Positions 50,760 to 58,763 of a DNA stretch of 64,000 bases are shown one piece after another. The notes under the pieces were generated by a model. That model saw nothing but the letters and a program-made list of their open reading frames with translations, was not told the origin of the DNA and ran no database searches. The stretch's first letter is position 1; each line of letters opens with the position of its first letter. The DNA is taken from the NCBI RefSeq assembly GCF_022348085.1, contig NZ_JAKRFN010000027.1, positions 17,240 to 81,239 on the forward strand, written 5' to 3'. Origin of the DNA: Mycobacterium sp. PSTR-4-N (GTDB lineage: Bacteria; Actinomycetota; Actinomycetes; Mycobacteriales; Mycobacteriaceae). The position numbers and the translations under genes are program-made.

Positions 50760-51632
50760 TCATGCCCCGATGGGGTGCAGGTCCGCGAGTGCGATGAAGG
50801 CGCCTTGCTCACCGGCTTGGGATTCGGCGATGATGTCGGCCATCGATAGGTCGGCGCGAAATCGGTGACCGGTCTCGGCTTCGACCTCGGCGTAGCGGCG
50901 GGCCAGCTCGGGGTTCAGGCGAGCCGAGCACACCAGGTCGGCGCGGGACGCTAGGAGGCAGAACCTGCACGACAGGCGTGACATGCCTTCGATGTAGGCC
51001 CGGTGGGGGCGGGTGCCGGCGGCGCGGATGCGCTCCCAGACCTGTTTGGTGGACCAGTGGTGGATGGGGTACCAGTCATCGACGCGGCGACGTCCGTTGG
51101 AGGCGGCCGTGTTGGGGGAGTAGGCCAGTCGGCGGGCGCGGGCGCTGCTCTCCTCGGCGCGAAGGCCCATGACGTTGAGCAGGTGCACGGGGCGGCCGGC
51201 GACCTGGCCGCTGTCGCGCAGCTCGGCGACCAGCTTGGTCATCACCTTGCGGATCGGACCGCGCTTGAAATCCGATGTGCACCAACGCTGGGAGGCACTG
51301 GGCCAAAGTCGGCGTTGCTGAACGTGATCCAGGATCGTGTAGAGGGCTCCGTTGCGTTCGCGGCGGGCCAGTTCGAATCGCAGGCCGTAGTGGGTGGCGT
51401 GCTCGGCGGCGAGTTCGGGCACGCCATCCCATTCGGCCTCGCCCAGATCGGCATGCACCACCACGACGCGGTGGAGCACTCCGGCCCGGCGGGCGGCGGC
51501 AGCCACCACGTCGAGGCTGGCTTGGGAGTCCTTTCCGGCGCTGGAGTTGACCAGAATGACGTCGTAGCAACGCAGGTCAGGCACGTCACCGACGGTGACG
51601 GTTCCCTGCGGGCGTTCAGTGGTGGCGGTCAT
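50760..51632 (-). CDS. PP-loop ATPase, PAPS-reductase/DndC-like (1)
   Basis: The protein has 290 residues. The PP-loop is VNSSAGKDSQASLDVV (SxGKDS), followed by VVVHADLGEAEWDGVPELAA. WCTSDFKRGPIRKVM, VMGLRAEESSARAR, WYPIHHWSTKQVWERI and CRFCLLASRADL complete the PAPS-reductase-family pattern. The Cys residues in WCTSDFK and CRFC may bind an Fe-S cluster. These proteins adenylate a substrate, often for sulfur insertion into DNA, RNA or metabolites. Distant from any sulfate pathway, this one is more likely a modification or defence-related protein. The repeated GGRTGGCT palindrome lies 50 bp upstream. Confidence 0.85.
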   Translation of the reverse strand: MTATTERPQGTVTVGDVPDLRCYDVILVNSSAGKDSQASLDVVAAAARRAGVLHRVVVVHADLGEAEWDGVPELAAEHATHYGLRFELARRERNGALYTILDHVQQRRLWPSASQRWCTSDFKRGPIRKVMTKLVAELRDSGQVAGRPVHLLNVMGLRAEESSARARRLAYSPNTAASNGRRRVDDWYPIHHWSTKQVWERIRAAGTRPHRAYIEGMSRLSCRFCLLASRADLVCSARLNPELARRYAEVEAETGHRFRADLSMADIIAESQAGEQGAFIALADLHPIGA

Positions 51633-51661
51633 GGCGTGCTCCGCGGCCTTTCTGTATGGGT

Positions 51662-51699
51662 GCCTTTAGCCTACCACTAACGGATGGCTTTAGCCACCC
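51662..51699. promoter_or_regulatory. Right-half palindrome site A
   Basis: A half-like element GCCTTTAGCCTACCA (51662-51676) precedes the imperfect palindrome GGATGGCT-TT-AGCCACCC (51682-51699). It is upstream of the PP-loop operon (start 51632, minus strand). Copies of both elements occur at 53673-53710 and related ones at 56108-56125. Confidence 0.65.
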
Positions 51700-52165
51700 G
51701 TATATGCTCTGAAAGTGATGCGCGGCAGTGTATTTCGTGCTAGCGGCGCTCAGCAGCCTTGGTCGGCGGATCGGGGCGTAGGGCGACGTTCGGCTTGTCC
51801 TGGCTGTCGTTGATCCGGTTGAGGCGGCGTCGGCGGCCGACGACGGGGCTGCGGGCGACGCGGCCGCGGCTGCGCCTGGGTGCAAGCCGGCCCACCGGGA
51901 TGCGAGCCAGGACCCGGCATTCGACCTGGCCTGGTCGCCCATCTAGGGGTGCCGCCAGAGGCCGTGTTGCAGGCGACGTTGCAGCGGATGTCAGAGGGGA
52001 TGTTGCACACGAGGTGGCGGGCGGCCCGCCGAAGGGGTGCCGGCACCCCGCCTCCTCGGTAACCAGCGTGTTTGGCCTCAGCGGCTGATAGCTTGCAAAG
52101 AGGACGACAGTTTTCTGTCGGGAACCTGGACGACGGAAGACGACAGCGACAGGAGACTCAAATCC
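51700..52165. other. Intergenic or leader region
   Basis: No supported gene between the PP-loop promoter and the DUF1942 gene. Arg-rich open frames on both strands look like GC-driven shadows. A promoter for the DUF1942 gene is expected at the right end. Confidence 0.35.
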
Positions 52166-53080
52166 GTGAAGACCTCAACCGTCTCCGCCGCGATCGCCTC
52201 GACAGCACTAGCTGCGGCGCTGGGGCTCTCGGGCGCGCCAGCGGTGCTGGCCGAGCCCACCACGACGACCCTCGGCAGCCAGGCCGAGCTGGTCAATGGC
52301 GACGTGGTGCAGGGCTGGACCGTCAAAGACCTCAAGCCCAGCAGCGATGTGATCCCGCATCGGGTCTATGGGGTGCTGTGGGAGGCGACGGCCACCGACA
52401 CCGCCCTCGCGGGGTCGGTAATCCCGATCGTGTCGAACTTCAATGCCCGCGCCCGCAACGGCGAGACCTACCGCGTCCTGTTCGGTGCGGCCACACCCCA
52501 GGGCGTCAACCCTGCCACGATCGCTCAGGGCCAGCAGACGACCGGCAAGCTCTACTTCGACGTGACCGGGGCCGAGCCCGACAGCGTCGTCTACAACGCC
52601 GGCGGCACCGATCTGGCGGTGTGGGTGACACCGGCGCCAGCACCGCGCGACGGTGGGGCCAGTACCGGAGCAAGCCGCACACCCGGCACCAGCTCCTCGG
52701 GCAGCGGCTCGGCGGCCGCGGCCGCGGTCCCCACTGAGCAGGAACCAGGCCTGGTGCCTGCCACACCAGCCGCCAGCGGCGCCGACGGTGTCCCCCAGGG
52801 AAGCTCCGGGGCCCCGCTGCCCGGAAGTTCGGGCACCCCGTTGCCCACGGGCAGCACGGGCACCCCGGTGGGTGCTCCAGCGCCGGAGGCTGCCACCGCT
52901 GAGGCCCCCGGCAGCTCGGGTACGCCCGTCGAGGGGCAGCCCCACGGTCCAGCCCCGGCCAGCCCTGCGCCCTCAGCGCCGCCAGCACAGGGCCAGCCCG
53001 CCGCGGCGATACCGTCAGAAGCACCACCGGCCTCGGCGGCGCCGGCCACCACAGCGGTTGTCCCGCCGCCTGGTGCGTGA
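52166..53080 (+). CDS. Secreted MPT63-like (DUF1942) protein with Pro/Ala/Ser/Gly-rich tail
   Basis: The protein has about 304 residues. The signal peptide is MKTSTVSAAIASTALAAALG with cleavage near AVLA-EP. Residues 35-155 form the DUF1942 immunoglobulin-like domain (LGSQAELVNGDVVQGWTVKD, VIPIVSNFNARARNGETYRV, GKLYFDVTG, LAVWV). Residues 160-304 are low complexity, with repeated GSSGTPLP/GTPVGAP units. The domain matches the secreted mycobacterial antigen MPT63; the long disordered tail is absent from that antigen. It may anchor in or cross the cell wall. GTG start behind AGGAGA. Confidence 0.85.
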   Translation: MKTSTVSAAIASTALAAALGLSGAPAVLAEPTTTTLGSQAELVNGDVVQGWTVKDLKPSSDVIPHRVYGVLWEATATDTALAGSVIPIVSNFNARARNGETYRVLFGAATPQGVNPATIAQGQQTTGKLYFDVTGAEPDSVVYNAGGTDLAVWVTPAPAPRDGGASTGASRTPGTSSSGSGSAAAAAVPTEQEPGLVPATPAASGADGVPQGSSGAPLPGSSGTPLPTGSTGTPVGAPAPEAATAEAPGSSGTPVEGQPHGPAPASPAPSAPPAQGQPAAAIPSEAPPASAAPATTAVVPPPGA

Positions 53081-53138
53081 CGGACGAAGACCGCAGATCA
53101 GCCAGCTCGCAGCTGTTGAGCCAGCGAGTGGCGAGGAG

Positions 53139-53639
53139 TCAGTGCCGACCGTAGTCACCGGCCGTGGCGTTGAGGGCCACTAGCCCGGCCTCGGTAGGCC
53201 AGTAGTCGGCGGTGTTCGGAGTCGCGGCCTGGGGCGCGGTGGCGACGTCGTGGATGCGGGTGTCGTTGAGGTTGACTCGGATCGGGGCCGCATCGGGCGC
53301 GGTGTCGATCTGCACGACGGGCACGCCGTCGTCGGCAACGTACTCCCTGATGCGGGCGGGCTGTGGCAGGCCCCGGAATCGGGCCAGCGCGGCGGTGGTG
53401 GCGGCTAGGGCTTCCTGCAGCGTGTGCAGGTCGTCGTCGAGGGTCAGGATGCTGTGGGTTAGCAGTCTGTGATCCATGACGCCGAGGTGATCGTGCAGTC
53501 GTTCGGCCAGGATCAGCGTGGCGCGGGCGTCGGCGAGCTGCGCGACGGCGGTGGCGATGGCGTCACGGGCCCGGTCGAAGGTGTAGTTGCGGCGCAGGGC
53601 GCTGAGGTCGGCGGCGTGGGCGTCGGTGTGATCGGTCAC
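53139..53639 (-). CDS. Hypothetical helical protein
   Basis: The protein has 166 residues. The first 95 are heptad-like helical (LSALRRNYTFDRARDAIATA to AALARFRGLPQPARI), and then an alpha/beta tail contains DGVPVVQIDTAPDAAPIRVN. No family recognised. GTG start. It is divergent from the second PP-loop gene with the shared palindrome between them. Confidence 0.55.
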   Translation of the reverse strand: MTDHTDAHAADLSALRRNYTFDRARDAIATAVAQLADARATLILAERLHDHLGVMDHRLLTHSILTLDDDLHTLQEALAATTAALARFRGLPQPARIREYVADDGVPVVQIDTAPDAAPIRVNLNDTRIHDVATAPQAATPNTADYWPTEAGLVALNATAGDYGRH

Positions 53640-53672
53640 CGGCGTTCTCCAATCTGTCTCGGACGGGCGGGT

Positions 53673-53710
53673 GCCTTTAGCCTACCATGGGTGGTAGGCT
53701 ATAGCCATCC
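53673..53710. promoter_or_regulatory. Right-half palindrome site B
   Basis: The element GCCTTTAGCCTACCA (53673-53687) is repeated from site A. It is followed by GGTAGGCT-AT-AGCCATCC (53693-53710), and CTACCA/TGGTAG also form a hairpin-like pair. The site lies in the divergent promoter of the genes at 53639 (minus) and 53735 (plus). Confidence 0.65.
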
Positions 53711-53734
53711 ACCCCTCGAGTTTGCGGAGGACCT

Positions 53735-54925
53735 ATGTTCAACACGGGCGCAATGGAATTGGAGATCCCGGGGATCGCCGATGGTGCTCGGCGTCCGTCC
53801 GTCGTGGTGTCCTACGGCCTCGGATTGGACAGCACCTGTCTGTTGTTGCGGTGGTTGACCGAGCCGCAGTCCCGGGATTTCGACCTGGCCGACATGGTGG
53901 TGGCGGCGGCGATGACCGGTGATGAATTCGCCTCCACGGCACGCGATGTGGAGAAGCATGTGCTTCCGCTGTTTCGGGCCAACGGGGTGCGCTACATCCA
54001 ATGTGCGCGGTCGGAGCGGACCACAACGAGCAGTGGGGACGGTGTGGTGATCCTGGATGATTCCACCTGTCCGCAGCAGCTCCACATAGACGGGAACTAC
54101 CGGCTGTCGACCGAAATGATCACTGCTGGAACGGTTCCGCAGCTCGGCGGTGCCCGCAAGTGCTCGGTCCACGCGAAGGGTTGGGCACTCGATCCGGTGA
54201 TCACCATGGTTACCGGGGGTCAGCCCTACCGGCACGTCATCGGTTTCGAGGCCGGCGAACAGCGACGCGCGGATAAGGACCGGATGTACAACAACTCGCG
54301 CCGCACAGGATGGTATCCCCTGATCGAGTGGGGGATGGATCGACAGGCCTGCGCTGAGTATGTGCAGTCCAAACTCGGCACGTCCTGGTCCAAGAGCTGC
54401 TGCACGTTCTGCGTCTATGCCATGTCGACGGCGGCAGGCCGGGCCAACATGGTGCAGCGCTACCGCCGGGAGCCGATGGCCGGCGCGAAGGCGATGTTCA
54501 TGGAGGCGGTGTCGCGGCGACTCAACGAACGCCAGACCCTGATCGCGGGAAGCAGTGTGGCCCAGATGATCTCCGAGGCCGGACTGGCCGAGGTCGAGGT
54601 GGCCTTCCACCGGCTGTGGGATGAGACCGACTTCGCCGTCTACGAGGTTCGCCGGGTCACCCCGTCGGGCCGTGAGGGCCGCAAGGGCGTCACGGCGCGG
54701 TCGGTGCGCCGCCTGGCGTGCGGGTCACGGGCCGACATGGATGCCCACCTGGCCGAGCTGCCCGGCCGCCGCGACATCGGCGGTGACCGCATCGTTCGGC
54801 ACCGCCTTGCCGCGGCGGCGAACTGCGAGCACTTCTTCGTCGTGGCTCCGGCGGTGGTGGACGACAAGCAGCGCCCCTCGTTCGAGACCTTGTGGGCGCA
54901 GGCCAACAGCGACTTTCTGTTCTGA
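53735..54925 (+). CDS. PP-loop ATPase, PAPS-reductase-like (2)
   Basis: The protein has 396 residues. A PP-loop-like start VVVSYGLGLDSTCLLLRWLT departs from SxGKDS: the Lys is replaced (GLDS). Later parts keep family features: GARKCSVHAKGWALDPVITM, RHVIGFEAGEQRRADKD, WYPLIEWGMDRQACAEYV and SCCTFCVYAMSTAAGRANM (CCxxC). Residues 250-396 are an extra domain. ATG behind GGAGG. It has the same promoter palindrome as PP-loop protein 1, so the two are probably co-regulated parts of one system. Confidence 0.82.
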   Translation: MFNTGAMELEIPGIADGARRPSVVVSYGLGLDSTCLLLRWLTEPQSRDFDLADMVVAAAMTGDEFASTARDVEKHVLPLFRANGVRYIQCARSERTTTSSGDGVVILDDSTCPQQLHIDGNYRLSTEMITAGTVPQLGGARKCSVHAKGWALDPVITMVTGGQPYRHVIGFEAGEQRRADKDRMYNNSRRTGWYPLIEWGMDRQACAEYVQSKLGTSWSKSCCTFCVYAMSTAAGRANMVQRYRREPMAGAKAMFMEAVSRRLNERQTLIAGSSVAQMISEAGLAEVEVAFHRLWDETDFAVYEVRRVTPSGREGRKGVTARSVRRLACGSRADMDAHLAELPGRRDIGGDRIVRHRLAAAANCEHFFVVAPAVVDDKQRPSFETLWAQANSDFLF

Positions 54926-55194
54926 GCCTGACCCACGCGTCGAGCGGGAGCGGCCTGCCCATGCGGGCACCGATCCGTCGGCGCTTCTCCTTGTCCAGGC
55001 CACGTCTGGCCTCGGGGCACGTCACGCAGCCCACCGTGGGGCGCGGCGGCGACCGCGCGGCCCTGTGTGCAGACCGCCCCTCACACCACCGGGATTGCGG
55101 CAGGCGCTGGCCTTTCCGAGTGGAGGGGCGCGTTCCGCGGGCGTGAGGGTTTGAGGTCGCGGCGCGGGCCTGTGAGTGCGAACCGCCGGGTGGA
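54926..55194. other. Gap between convergent genes
   Basis: No supported gene. A transcription terminator is expected here because the genes converge, but no clear hairpin with U-tract was found. Confidence 0.35.
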
Positions 55195-55617
55195 TTATCC
55201 GGTGCGCAGAATGTCGGTGACGCGCCACTGCACCGCGGCCCAGTCCTCCGCGGGGAGGGCGTCGACCTCGGGTGACCAACCGGTGTCTGCGTCGATTTGA
55301 TAGCGCAGTTCGCTGAAGCAGACGACCTGTCGGATCGTGCCCTGGCTGGCCAGGTTGTCGATCTGTTCAACCACCTCTCGTGCAAGACGGTCGATTACCA
55401 GCCAGTATTCCGCCGGGCGGCCGGTCTCGCGGAGCAGGTCGATGTGGCGCACCACGTGGTGCCCGACGAAGGTCTTGCCGTTGGTGTAGCGGACCCGGGC
55501 CAGCGGCTGCCGGTCGGACGGCGAGACTGCCGAGTACGGCTTGACCGCAGCGACGTACACCACATCGCTGGCGGGCGCCTGCCGGGAGTCGGGTGGGTTG
55601 TAGTCGAACGGGTTCAC
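55195..55617 (-). CDS. Hypothetical protein
   Basis: The protein has 140 residues. It has an N-terminal extended segment, RQPLARVRYTNGKTFVGHHV, RHIDLLRETGRPAEYWLVID and DALPAEDWAAVQWRVTDIL. This looks like a compact alpha/beta fold, possibly nucleic-acid related, but no family is recognised. GTG start. Confidence 0.55.
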   Translation of the reverse strand: MNPFDYNPPDSRQAPASDVVYVAAVKPYSAVSPSDRQPLARVRYTNGKTFVGHHVVRHIDLLRETGRPAEYWLVIDRLAREVVEQIDNLASQGTIRQVVCFSELRYQIDADTGWSPEVDALPAEDWAAVQWRVTDILRTG

Positions 55618-55781
55618 GGCACCAGCACCCCTTCCATCCGTTGGACGCTGCGCACTGAGGTGTGCAACACCTGGTGCCGACGGGTCGGTGTGCTGCGGTC
55701 CATGGTTGATCCTTATCAGCAGGGGCCGACATCTCCGGGTGGGAGCGTCGGTGTCGGGGTGTTCATCGCCGCAGATGTGGG

Positions 55782-56048
55782 TCAGACGCCGTGGGCGAGC
55801 TTTTCGATGCTGGTGTCGAGGGCGTCGGCAATCTTGGCGAGGAAGACGAGAGTGGCCGCGCGGTTGCCCTGCTCCACGTGACGCAGGAACACTCGGTCGA
55901 TACCGGCCTTTTCTGCCAATGCCCGCTGCGACATGCCCAGCTTTTCGCGTCGGGCGATGACGTTGGCGCCCACGATCGGAAGGACGCGCTCAGCCACCGA
56001 GGTGTCAGGGTCGGGGCGGGACTTGGCGCCGGTCGCGGTGGCGGGCAT
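55782..56048 (-). CDS. XRE-family (Cro/CI) repressor
   Basis: The protein has 88 residues. The HTH at about 30-80 reads VGANVIARREKLGMSQRALA, EKAGIDRVFLRHVEQGNRAA, TLVFLAKIADALDTSIEKL, a typical HTH_3 domain. ATG 56048 follows GAGAGGAACC. Its divergent promoter contains palindrome site C, so it probably represses itself and, by the shared sites, both PP-loop loci. Confidence 0.85.
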   Translation of the reverse strand: MPATATGAKSRPDPDTSVAERVLPIVGANVIARREKLGMSQRALAEKAGIDRVFLRHVEQGNRAATLVFLAKIADALDTSIEKLAHGV

Positions 56049-56107
56049 CGATGCTGGTTCCTCTCGGGTCGTTGGGTAGACCTGCTGTGCTGAGCCTACC
56101 CCAGAGC

Positions 56108-56125
56108 GGGTGGCTAAAACCACCC
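56108..56125. promoter_or_regulatory. Right-half palindrome site C
   Basis: GGGTGGCT-AA-AACCACCC, nearly symmetrical, lies between the XRE gene (minus) and the zinc-ribbon gene (plus). A half element GAGCCTACC precedes it. Confidence 0.65.
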
Positions 56126-56144
56126 GATTGCGAGAATGACTGAC

Positions 56145-56433
56145 ATGAGCAAGGGCAGTCGCGGCGGGGGCGGAACCGGTGACGAGGTGGTCGTTGTCGG
56201 TGGTGTTCCGTTGCGCCGCAACCGTGATGGGAGCTGGTCGGAGCCGCCGTATCCGGCGGTGTGCGCTAATGGTCACGAGCTGGGTCCGTGGCCGCGTCAC
56301 GATCGGGGTAAGCCACTGTCGGTGCGGGATTCTGCACCGCACCGCGCAGTGCAACGAGTGCGGGGCGACCTACTTCCTGCCTCCTCCGGGCGACCGCTGT
56401 GAGTCCACGGCGCTGGACGGGCGCCACGGGTAG
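56145..56433 (+). pseudogene. Small zinc-ribbon protein, apparently frameshifted
   Basis: Frame one from ATG 56145 gives PLRRNRDGSWSEPPYPAVCA with NGHELGP. The family pattern then continues only in frame two: GRVTIGVSHCRCGILHRTAQ, CNECGATYFLPPPGDRC. Joined near 56290, the Cys set (CANGH, CRC, CNEC) makes a four-Cys zinc site of a type common in actinobacterial plasmid proteins. Either the gene is broken, or there is a sequencing error or recoding. Confidence 0.55.
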
Positions 56434-56447
56434 GGGAGGGCCGGCGG

Positions 56448-57209
56448 TCAGAGGTGCAGCCCTCCGGGGCCAGCGGGGCGCTCGGAAGTCTCGCGTAGCG
56501 ATTGTGCCCACTGCTGCTCTCGCTCACTGAGCTGTTCGGACTCGCGCTTGTGCACCGTGTCGAGCAGCAGTGCGATCAACCGCGCGTACCCTCGGGTGGC
56601 GTGTCCGTGAAAGCGGGCGCCGACAAACTCTTCTCGGCGGTTGAACAGCTCTTGGCCGTCCAGCTCGTAGCCGTATTTGCGGCAGACCTGGTGGAACAGA
56701 ATCGTCTGGCTTCGGGTGTTGCCTTCACGGAATGGGTGGATGTTGTCCAGCCCGCCCCAGTAGGTGGCCATGAGTGGAATGAACTGGTGCGGAGCCTGTT
56801 TTCGCGGGTCACTTAGTTCGAAGTCGAGCATGGTGAATTGGGAGGCCGCGCGGTTGGCGACCTCCGGGCCTGGGTGATAGCGGTACTTGACCCACGGTGC
56901 GGTGCGATCGTCGGGGGCGAAGTTGACGACATCGCGCCACTGTTTGGTCATGGCGAACTTCGGCACTGTGCGGGGTGTGCCCGCCCAGTCGTAGACGTCA
57001 CCGAAGATTTTGCGGTGTATGCCGCAGTAGTAGTTGAGGTCGATCACGTCGGCCTGGTTGTCCTCGGTGATGATCTCGGCCATGCGCACCAAGCTGATCC
57101 GCGTTTCCGCCTCGCGCAGTGGCCAACTGTCTTTGATGTTGAGGCGATTTTTCAGAACCCCTGGCGCATCGGGCCAGAAGTAATCCTCCCACTGGTCGTA
57201 GGACGCCAA
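56448..57209 (-). CDS. Fic-domain AMP-transferase toxin
   Basis: The protein has 253 residues. The Fic domain contains GIHRKIFGDVYDWAGTPRTV. The catalytic motif is DNIHPFREGNTRSQTILFHQ (HPFxxGNxR; catalytic His and second Arg present). Such proteins transfer AMP to target proteins such as gyrase subunits. It starts at TTG 57209, 4 bp after the antitoxin stop, so the pair is one transcript. The helix that would carry an internal inhibitory Glu is not evident, fitting class I control by a separate antitoxin. Confidence 0.92.
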   Translation of the reverse strand: MASYDQWEDYFWPDAPGVLKNRLNIKDSWPLREAETRISLVRMAEIITEDNQADVIDLNYYCGIHRKIFGDVYDWAGTPRTVPKFAMTKQWRDVVNFAPDDRTAPWVKYRYHPGPEVANRAASQFTMLDFELSDPRKQAPHQFIPLMATYWGGLDNIHPFREGNTRSQTILFHQVCRKYGYELDGQELFNRREEFVGARFHGHATRGYARLIALLLDTVHKRESEQLSEREQQWAQSLRETSERPAGPGGLHL

Positions 57210-57213
57210 CGTG

Positions 57214-57414
57214 CTATTCGGCGGGCTGACCGAACTCCGCGATGACCTCGGCGACGGCCTGGTCGTAGGTCAGTTCGCCGCGGCCGATTCGGTCGAGGAG
57301 GTCCATCGCGCCGTGCGAGACGTCGTGGCCGGCCAGGCCGCTTGCGGCCACGGCGATGGTCACGGCCTCGTCGTGGGTGGGCGGGCGCTTGGGCGCGGTG
57401 GTCATGGTGCTCAT
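57214..57414 (-). CDS. Fic-associated antitoxin (VbhA/FicA-like)
   Basis: The protein has 66 residues and is helical. It has AVTIAVAASGLAGHDVSHGA and MDLLDRIGRGELTYDQAVAE. The second helix pair fits the antitoxin_VbhA domain of class I Fic systems. The inhibitory motif usually reads S/T-xxx-E-G/N. The closest match here is around AASGLAG, where Glu appears to be Ala. It precedes the toxin gene, the usual order. Confidence 0.75.
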   Translation of the reverse strand: MSTMTTAPKRPPTHDEAVTIAVAASGLAGHDVSHGAMDLLDRIGRGELTYDQAVAEVIAEFGQPAE

Positions 57415-57549
57415 TGTAGGTGCTCCCCTTTGATTCGTGCCGCACCAGAGAGTCAGCATTGCCGCTGGTGAAGGCGGGTGTTCAACCGTTTCCAGGATAC
57501 CACATGCGGATGGCGATGGCCTCCCATTATGCGGGGTTGTCGGTGTGGT

Positions 57550-58182
57550 TCAGCGTTGTGCTGCACAGGCTTTCGGGTTCCACAGTCCACGTTCACGCTC
57601 GGCAGCGGAGGCTTCGGCATCCTGGAACCGGCGCTGGTAGCGGTAGGGCGTGGAGTAGGTGTACTCGTTGGCGTATCCCCCGGTGATGAGGTCGAGGTTG
57701 ATGAGGCGGCCGTCGAGGGTCCAGACATAGGCCAGGCGGCGGCCGTAGCGGTCTACGCTGTCCTGGCTGGGATCGTCCTCTAGGTACACCAACTGTCCGG
57801 TGAGGGCGTTCTTGGTGAAGTCGGAAGCCTCCTGGGCGAAGCACTCCACCGGAGAGCGGGGGTCGAGCAGTTCAGGGGTGTCGACGCCGATCAAGCGGAC
57901 CTTGGTGTCACCGTTGTCGGTTTTGACCGACAAGGTGTCACCGTCGACCACACGAGACACCGGTACGGGCCCGGTGAGGGTGTCTGCGGGCGGTTGGGCG
58001 GGGTAGTCGGGGCCGTCGGTTGGCGGCTGCCCGGCGACGGAGGGTACCTGGCATGCCGCCAGAAAGATGGCGCCGGCGGCTCCGGCGAGGATACGCAGGT
58101 GGCGGGGCGGGTTGCGTGCAGCAGTCCGCGGTGCGGCGCTGTCCGAAGGGCCACCACGTGATGGTCGTTCCTGCCTGTCCAT
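57550..58182 (-). CDS. Thermonuclease-family (SNase) lipoprotein
   Basis: The protein has 210 residues. A basic N-terminus is followed by a hydrophobic segment and a lipobox-like GAIFLAACQVP. Residues 75-200 are the SNase OB-fold: VVDGDTLSVKTDNGDTKVRL, IGVDTPELLDP, YVEDDPSQDSVDRYGRRLAY-type text, VDRYGRRLAYVW and NLDLITGGYANEYTY. The catalytic Asp/Arg/Glu set appears present. It is likely exported and tethered, degrading extracellular or incoming DNA. The position of the lipobox at about residue 44 is unusually late, so a shorter start is possible. Confidence 0.85.
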   Translation of the reverse strand: MDRQERPSRGGPSDSAAPRTAARNPPRHLRILAGAAGAIFLAACQVPSVAGQPPTDGPDYPAQPPADTLTGPVPVSRVVDGDTLSVKTDNGDTKVRLIGVDTPELLDPRSPVECFAQEASDFTKNALTGQLVYLEDDPSQDSVDRYGRRLAYVWTLDGRLINLDLITGGYANEYTYSTPYRYQRRFQDAEASAAERERGLWNPKACAAQR

Positions 58183-58263
58183 GCGGGTCAGAATAGTGCA
58201 TCGTCAGTCATTTGGGGAACGGTTCGTAAACACGTCTGTGCGGGTTGGTGTTAGCGTCTTCGT

Positions 58264-58719
58264 GTGGCCCGTCTCGTATTGCACAGTGTGCGGGGATTTC
58301 CGGTGACGGACTTTGCCGCGCACTTGCCCCTGGAGCTGCGGGTGAGCGGGCGTCTGCGTTCGACGGTGCCGGGCCGGTTCTGGTTCTGTGAGATTCAGCC
58401 AGCCGTGGTGTGTGCGTTGGGTGAGGGCGTCGAGCGCGATCACATCCATCCTGACCTGCTCAGCGAGGACCGAGGGTCAGTCACGGTCTCGGCGGTGGTG
58501 CTTACCCCGGCCGCGGGCAATCGGGTTCTGCAGTCCGGGATTGTTGACTTTCCAGTGCATGTGGCGGCGGTGCTAGACCCCGCTGTGGAGGTGTCGGGGG
58601 TGATGGACCCCGACCGGGTCGGGTATCTGGGGTGCGCACTTGTTGACGACGCTGACGTGGCCGCAAGCAGCCAGGCTGTGCTGGAGCAGCAGGTTCGGGC
58701 ACTGCCCACCCGGTGGTGA
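58264..58719 (+). CDS. Hypothetical protein
   Basis: The protein has 151 residues, mostly beta-rich: RLVLHSVRGFPVTDFAAHLP, VSGRLRSTVPGRFWFCEIQP, GNRVLQSGIVDFPVHVAAVL. No family known to me. GTG start. The C-terminal helix DADVAASSQAVLEQQVRAL ends the protein. Confidence 0.5.
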   Translation: MARLVLHSVRGFPVTDFAAHLPLELRVSGRLRSTVPGRFWFCEIQPAVVCALGEGVERDHIHPDLLSEDRGSVTVSAVVLTPAAGNRVLQSGIVDFPVHVAAVLDPAVEVSGVMDPDRVGYLGCALVDDADVAASSQAVLEQQVRALPTRW

Positions 58720-58763
58720 TCCCCCGGGCTGCCTTGCAGCGCGTTTAGAGGCGACGACCGGGG

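Noticed and set aside
50760..54925. Reading the PP-loop genes as ordinary cysH (assimilatory sulfate reduction)
   Set aside because: No cysD/N, sirA or other sulfate genes are nearby. One copy lacks the standard PP-loop Lys, and both sit in mobile-type context with a repressor site.
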